This document shows, piece by piece, positions 5,679-8,058 of a DNA stretch of 8,058 nucleotides. The DNA comes from an uncultured bacterium. Its GTDB lineage: Bacteria; Patescibacteria; Microgenomatia; Levybacterales; UBA12049. The position numbers and the translations under genes are program-made. The notes below the pieces were generated by a model, which saw nothing but the letters and a program-made list of their open reading frames with translations, had not been told where the DNA came from and did not search any database. The stretch lies in contig CAMPGJ010000046.1 in NCBI GenBank assembly GCA_946885425.1, positions 1 to 8,058 on the forward strand. Direction: 5' to 3'. Each line of letters begins with the position of its first letter. Position 1 is the stretch's first letter.

Positions 5679-5834
5679 ATGCCAGGAAAACCAGCAAATT
5701 CAAGATCAGCAAAAGGTACAGTTAATCCGGCTGGAATTATACGGGGTAGCGGTGGTGTGCGTGTCGCTTCACAGAGTGCTACTCCAGGTAAAGGACGAAG
5801 ACCAGGTAATTTAGGTCGGGGAAGAGTAAAGTAA
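5679..5834 (+). CDS. Small Arg/Gly-rich basic protein, 51 residues, unknown function
   Basis: A short frame from ATG 5679 to TAA 5832-5834. It begins MPGKPANSRSAKGTVNPAGI, passes through RGSGGVRV and ends GKGRRPGNLGRGRVK. It contains four Lys and seven Arg and no Asp or Glu, about +11 in charge, with ten Gly; it has no signal peptide or hydrophobic segment. Such composition suits an RNA- or DNA-binding or ribosome-associated peptide, but I recognise no family and it is not bTHX-like. Support for translation comes from the strong ribosome-binding site and the structured leader. It is the only plus-strand gene inside the minus-strand island, converging on the gene that ends at 5847 with a 12-bp gap. 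It could be a false ORF. Confidence 0.6.
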   Translation: MPGKPANSRSAKGTVNPAGIIRGSGGVRVASQSATPGKGRRPGNLGRGRVK

Positions 5835-5846
5835 TGGAAGATACTC

Positions 5847-6308
5847 TTAATTCTGGGCTCTTAGGGAGATGAGAAATGTTTGAGCTTCTTGAAGAGCTTT
5901 CTTGCCAAGCGTAATACTGTTCGCGTTATCGGAATATGCTGCTCTATCCTTGTTATCCGCTCCTTTACCAAGATTTATGACCTGGAAGGATTCGTTACCT
6001 TTTCTCAACAAAGTCAATTGTCCGGCTTGGCTTGAATAAATTACGTCAAATGTAAATGCATCTTTTTGAAAGTGTATGCCCGGAAAAAAGTTCTCCGTAG
6101 ATATGCCTTTTTTGGAGTCGTCTGAGAAAAAACTATCGATGACTGTATTAATAGCTTCAGGTGTTGCAGGTTCTTTCTTAGTAAAATATTTTCTTTCTAC
6201 TGCATCACGGAATTCCGGCATTTTTATAAATTCAGCTTTGAATTGATCAATTAGCGCAGGTTGAGGTTTTAAGCGCTCCATTCGTCTTCTCCTAGCCTGT
6301 TCACTCAT
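5847..6308 (-). CDS. Hypothetical soluble protein, 153 residues
   Basis: I do not recognise this protein. It starts with a very basic helix (MSEQARRRRMERLKPQ), continues with a helical region (LIDQFKAEFIKMPEFRDAVE and PEAINTVIDSFFSD, to about residue 62), then a probably beta-rich part (FTFDVIYSSQAGQLTLLRKG and SFQVINLGKG, about 85-116) and a final helix (GKKALQEAQTFLISLR). It has no membrane segment or Cys cluster. An in-frame TTG at 6339-6341 would add 11 residues, but that extension runs through the extended -10 promoter (6316-6324). The ATG at 6306-6308 is exactly 7 nt from the -10 box, fits a leaderless mRNA and is preferred. With this start the gene no longer overlaps the paralogue that ends at 6335. 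Confidence 0.75.
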   Translation of the reverse strand: MSEQARRRRMERLKPQPALIDQFKAEFIKMPEFRDAVERKYFTKKEPATPEAINTVIDSFFSDDSKKGISTENFFPGIHFQKDAFTFDVIYSSQAGQLTLLRKGNESFQVINLGKGADNKDRAAYSDNANSITLGKKALQEAQTFLISLRAQN

Positions 6309-6314
6309 AATATT

Positions 6315-6328
6315 GAGTATAGCAGATG
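6315..6328 (-). promoter_or_regulatory. Extended -10 leaderless promoter of the 153-residue protein
   Basis: The minus strand reads CATCTGCTATACTC, containing the extended -10 form TGC-TATACT; no good -35 box is seen. Seven bases separate the -10 box from the ATG at 6308, so transcription should start at or next to the start codon. The same 14 bases occur at 7632-7645 with identical spacing to the next ATG. Confidence 0.75.
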
Positions 6329-6334
6329 CTTCAT

Positions 6335-6940
6335 TTACCAATTTTTTAGTATTGCTTTGAATGTTCCTGCATTTGTTGCTGCAGTGCGGGTCATCTGTGG
6401 TGGATTATTTGAAAAAAATGCTCGTTCTTCACGAATTGTTATAGCCTCTTCAAGGTTATTTTTTCTCGCTTTTTTTAAAAAATTATTAATTTCTTCTCCA
6501 TCATATTTCACAATATCTTTTGTTCCACGCTCATATACAGAAAGATCTTTCATTTCGCAGTGGGCTCCTTTGATAGGACATTTCTCGCATATTCTATCTT
6601 TACGTCCTTCAGTTAGTTCTACGGGATAATCATCTGGTAGTTGGATGAACTCGGTAAATACCTTCTTTAGTGATTGCTCAAATTGATCTCCTTCTTCTAA
6701 AGTTGTTCCTACAGTATCTTTGATAGCTTCTGCTGATAGTAATCCACCAGGTGTGTAATCACTGCGTTGATCTTTGGCTACCTCCTCAGGGGATAACACT
6801 GTACCTTCAAATGTTTTTTGGACTAAACGTTTAAATGGCAGTAAATGATGACCTCTAATTTTGAAAGGTTCCTGTTTGGGCTCTCCTTCTTTTGCTATGG
6901 TAAAGTTGCTGTCTTCTTGGCTTCGTGGTAATTCAGACAT
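6335..6940 (-). CDS. IRGHHL/Cys-cluster protein, DUF1284-like, 201 residues
   Basis: A soluble protein of unknown function. Near the N-terminus is PFKIRGHHLLPF (25-36); in the middle is LPDDYPVELTEGRKDRICEKC (101-121) and a Cys-x2-Cys-x6-Cys cluster (Cys118, Cys121, Cys128). An RGHHLL start followed by an acidic/ICxxC...C motif resembles, from memory, the DUF1284 family (PF06935), whose function I do not know. The His pair and cysteines suggest metal or Fe-S binding, which is inference. The C-terminus ends NAGTFKAILKNW, echoing TTAGVVKSVLASW of the neighbour at 7005, with which it is clearly paralogous. It has its own leaderless promoter; the ATG at 6938-6940 follows directly. Confidence 0.85.
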   Translation of the reverse strand: MSELPRSQEDSNFTIAKEGEPKQEPFKIRGHHLLPFKRLVQKTFEGTVLSPEEVAKDQRSDYTPGGLLSAEAIKDTVGTTLEEGDQFEQSLKKVFTEFIQLPDDYPVELTEGRKDRICEKCPIKGAHCEMKDLSVYERGTKDIVKYDGEEINNFLKKARKNNLEEAITIREERAFFSNNPPQMTRTAATNAGTFKAILKNW

Positions 6941-6949
6941 TGTATAGAC

Positions 6950-6977
6950 ATTATAGAGGGTATTCTGAGATTGTCAA
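6950..6977 (-). promoter_or_regulatory. Consensus leaderless promoter of the 201-residue DUF1284-like gene
   Basis: On the minus strand a perfect TTGACA (6977-6972) and a perfect TATAAT (6955-6950) are 16 bp apart. Nine bases separate the -10 box from the ATG at 6940, giving a predicted leader of about 3 nt. No Shine-Dalgarno sequence is present. Confidence 0.88.
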
Positions 6978-7004
6978 CCTATAGTTATTAAGCTATGTGC
7001 TGTT

Positions 7005-7625
7005 TTATATATCTTCCCAGCTAGCTAATACAGATTTTACAACTCCTGCGGTTGTCTTGATTCTTCTCATTTTTTGCGTTTTCGCATCTGAAAATTCGAC
7101 ATATTCTTTTATTGCATCGAAATGGTGCCTTTCCGGAGATAATTTTTTTGTATCTCGAAGAAAGTAGTTAACAAAGAATTCATCAGCTTCAACAGCGCTT
7201 CCTGGCCCAAATTCGTCTTCACTATCTCTTAATGTGCAATGTTTGCCTACAATGCATCCTTTACAAATTTCATCCTTTTGTCCCTCTACAATATCTACCG
7301 GATAGTCAGAGGGAAGTTCTGTAAATTTTTCGAAGATTTTTAGGTCATTTGTTTCCACTTTGTTCGCATCTTCAGCTGTGTATCCAAGAACGTCATGTCC
7401 ATATCGTATTTGTTGGAGTACATGCTCTTTGAAGCTAAAATGTTTGCGGGAAAATAGGGCAACATCAAGATCGTTTTGCATTTCAGTTTTTAGCTTGGAG
7501 CTTAAGTCATCTGGGGTTATATTTCCCTTAGCAAGGTCTGTAAATAATCCAAGGTGGTGCCCGCGGATGACAAAAGGTCTTCTGCCGTCTTCTGTTTCGA
7601 TGGGTGGTCTTGGCCGTTCTATCAT
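7005..7625 (-). CDS. IRGHHL/Cys-cluster protein, DUF1284-like paralogue, 206 residues
   Basis: Second member of the pair. It carries PFVIRGHHLGLF at 17-28, LPSDYPVDIVEGQKDEICKGC at 104-124, and a Cys-x2-Cys-x5-Cys cluster (Cys121, Cys124, Cys130), with the shared C-terminal TTAGVVKSVLASW. Between the His motif and the Cys motif is a region rich in charged residues that differs from the paralogue. No signal peptide or membrane segment is seen. The frame is open to an ATG at 7661, but that extension reads through the extended -10 promoter; the ATG at 7623-7625 (MIERPRPP) lies exactly 7 nt after the -10 box and is preferred. The spacer to the next paralogue is 64 bp and holds that gene's own promoter, so the two are probably separate transcripts. 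Function unknown; metal binding is inferred. Confidence 0.83.
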   Translation of the reverse strand: MIERPRPPIETEDGRRPFVIRGHHLGLFTDLAKGNITPDDLSSKLKTEMQNDLDVALFSRKHFSFKEHVLQQIRYGHDVLGYTAEDANKVETNDLKIFEKFTELPSDYPVDIVEGQKDEICKGCIVGKHCTLRDSEDEFGPGSAVEADEFFVNYFLRDTKKLSPERHHFDAIKEYVEFSDAKTQKMRRIKTTAGVVKSVLASWEDI

Positions 7626-7631
7626 GGAGTG

Positions 7632-7645
7632 GAGTATAGCAGATG
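7632..7645 (-). promoter_or_regulatory. Extended -10 leaderless promoter of the 206-residue DUF1284-like gene
   Basis: The minus strand reads CATCTGCTATACTC, identical to 6315-6328, with TGC-TATACT as an extended -10 box and 7 nt to the ATG at 7625. No convincing -35 box is seen. The repeat of element and spacing argues that it is a real promoter and that transcription begins at the ATG. Confidence 0.75.
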
Positions 7646-7673
7646 GATTACCATAGAGCATGCCTGCAGAAGC

Positions 7674-7700
7674 TTAACACTTGTATTGATGTGCTATAAT
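7674..7700 (+). promoter_or_regulatory. Promoter of the secreted protein gene
   Basis: TATAAT (7695-7700) is perfect and preceded by TGC, giving an extended -10 box. TTAACA (7674-7679) is a possible -35 box, though the 15-bp spacer is short. Transcription would start near 7707, leaving a leader of about 53 nt before the ATG at 7760, in contrast to the leaderless genes it diverges from. Confidence 0.75.
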
Positions 7701-7759
7701 CGTTCGAGTGTTGGTCCAAAATCAACAAAAATCTCAAGCAGAAGAGTAATAGTACAACT

Positions 7760-8058
7760 ATGCAGAAGAAAATAGCGAAGTATTCACTTCTCTCAATCTT
7801 TTCATTGTGTATTTCTATTGCTGCCTTTCATACAGTAGCATATGCACAGACTCCACATCAGCAGATTAATTCTGAGTATCAGGATGCGCAAATAATTTCC
7901 CATATGAAACTCGGTTCTGGAGTTACACCCACGCAAACGCCTCATTTAAAAATCATATCCAGCGCGATAGATACATCCGAACAGAAAAAAGAAGAACCAA
8001 CTCCTACCCCTTCTCCTACAATTGAACCTACAGCAGCTGTGCCAACACCTACGTCAGC
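7760..8058 (+). CDS. Secreted protein with Pro/Thr-rich linker, N-terminal part (runs off the right edge)
   Basis: Ninety-nine residues are visible and the frame is open to the edge. The N-terminus MQKKIAKYSLLSIFSLCISI continues AAFHTVAYAQ and is a classical Sec signal peptide: basic n-region, hydrophobic core, and a probable signal peptidase I site after AYA (residue 29). The mature part has a short polar region (30-76) and then a low-complexity linker EEPTPTPSPTIEPTAAVPTPTS (78-99), typical of a tether between an exported N-terminus and a cell-wall or catalytic domain. That domain is outside the window, so its activity cannot be named. The ATG is preceded by only a weak AGAAGAG-type ribosome-binding site about 14 nt upstream. 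It is transcribed divergently from the DUF1284-like gene. Confidence 0.85.
   Translation, partial: MQKKIAKYSLLSIFSLCISIAAFHTVAYAQTPHQQINSEYQDAQIISHMKLGSGVTPTQTPHLKIISSAIDTSEQKKEEPTPTPSPTIEPTAAVPTPTS

Noticed and set aside
6309..6341. TTG start giving an 11-residue N-terminal extension of the 153-residue protein.
   Set aside because: The extension is the promoter read as codons (extended -10 at 6316-6324) and overlaps the end of the previous gene; the ATG at 6308 fits a leaderless mRNA.
7626..7661. ATG at 7661 as the start of the 206-residue DUF1284-like protein.
   Set aside because: It would place the promoter element 7632-7645 inside the coding region; the ATG at 7625 has the same 7-nt spacing as the other gene with this element.

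Overview
The window carries most of an F-type (F1Fo) ATP synthase operon on the minus strand, then a small island of unrecognised soluble proteins, then the start of a secreted protein on the plus strand. The DNA is AT-rich. TGA is a normal stop (atpB and the gamma-delta gene end in TGA), which argues against the code-25 lineages (Gracilibacteria, Absconditabacteria). Compact genes, an unusual atp gene order, leaderless promoters, structured repeats in the operon spacers and a signal-peptide protein with a Pro/Thr linker together suggest a Patescibacteria/CPR bacterium, perhaps of the Microgenomates type. That placement is inference from overall style; no marker gene is present.

ATP synthase (1-4851, read right to left): a good sigma70-like promoter (4823-4851) precedes atpB (a), atpE (c), atpF (b), a single gene encoding gamma fused to a shortened delta, atpA (alpha) and the first 41 codons of atpD (beta). 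The common bacterial order is B-E-F-H-A-G-D-C; here gamma lies upstream of alpha and has absorbed delta. All but one of the operon spacers hold a different inverted or periodic repeat: an 8-bp-period palindrome (125-202), a three-arm REP-like element (2958-3038), a 14-bp stem (3596-3629) and a long TTCGAA-rich hairpin (3911-4038). Only atpE has a strong Shine-Dalgarno sequence, which suits its high copy number in the ring. The c subunit looks proton-coupled.

Accessory island (4912-7625, minus): four genes for small soluble proteins, each behind its own promoter. The -10 box lies only 7 or 9 nt before the ATG, so the mRNAs should be leaderless. Two of them are paralogues with an N-terminal IRGHHL motif and a Cys-x2-Cys-x5/6-Cys cluster, resembling the DUF1284 pattern. 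Two share an identical 14-nt extended -10 element that is also open in frame, so it can be mistaken for coding sequence. Between them on the plus strand lies a 51-residue, Arg/Gly-rich protein with no acidic residue. It has a strong ribosome-binding site and a roughly 160-nt leader able to form several long stems.

Right end (7674-8058, plus): an extended -10 promoter and the N-terminus of an exported protein with a Sec signal peptide and a Pro/Thr-rich linker, cut by the window edge.

The strongest candidates for something new are the rotor-stator (gamma-delta) fusion, the structured leader with its 51-residue ORF, and the leaderless DUF1284-like cluster.
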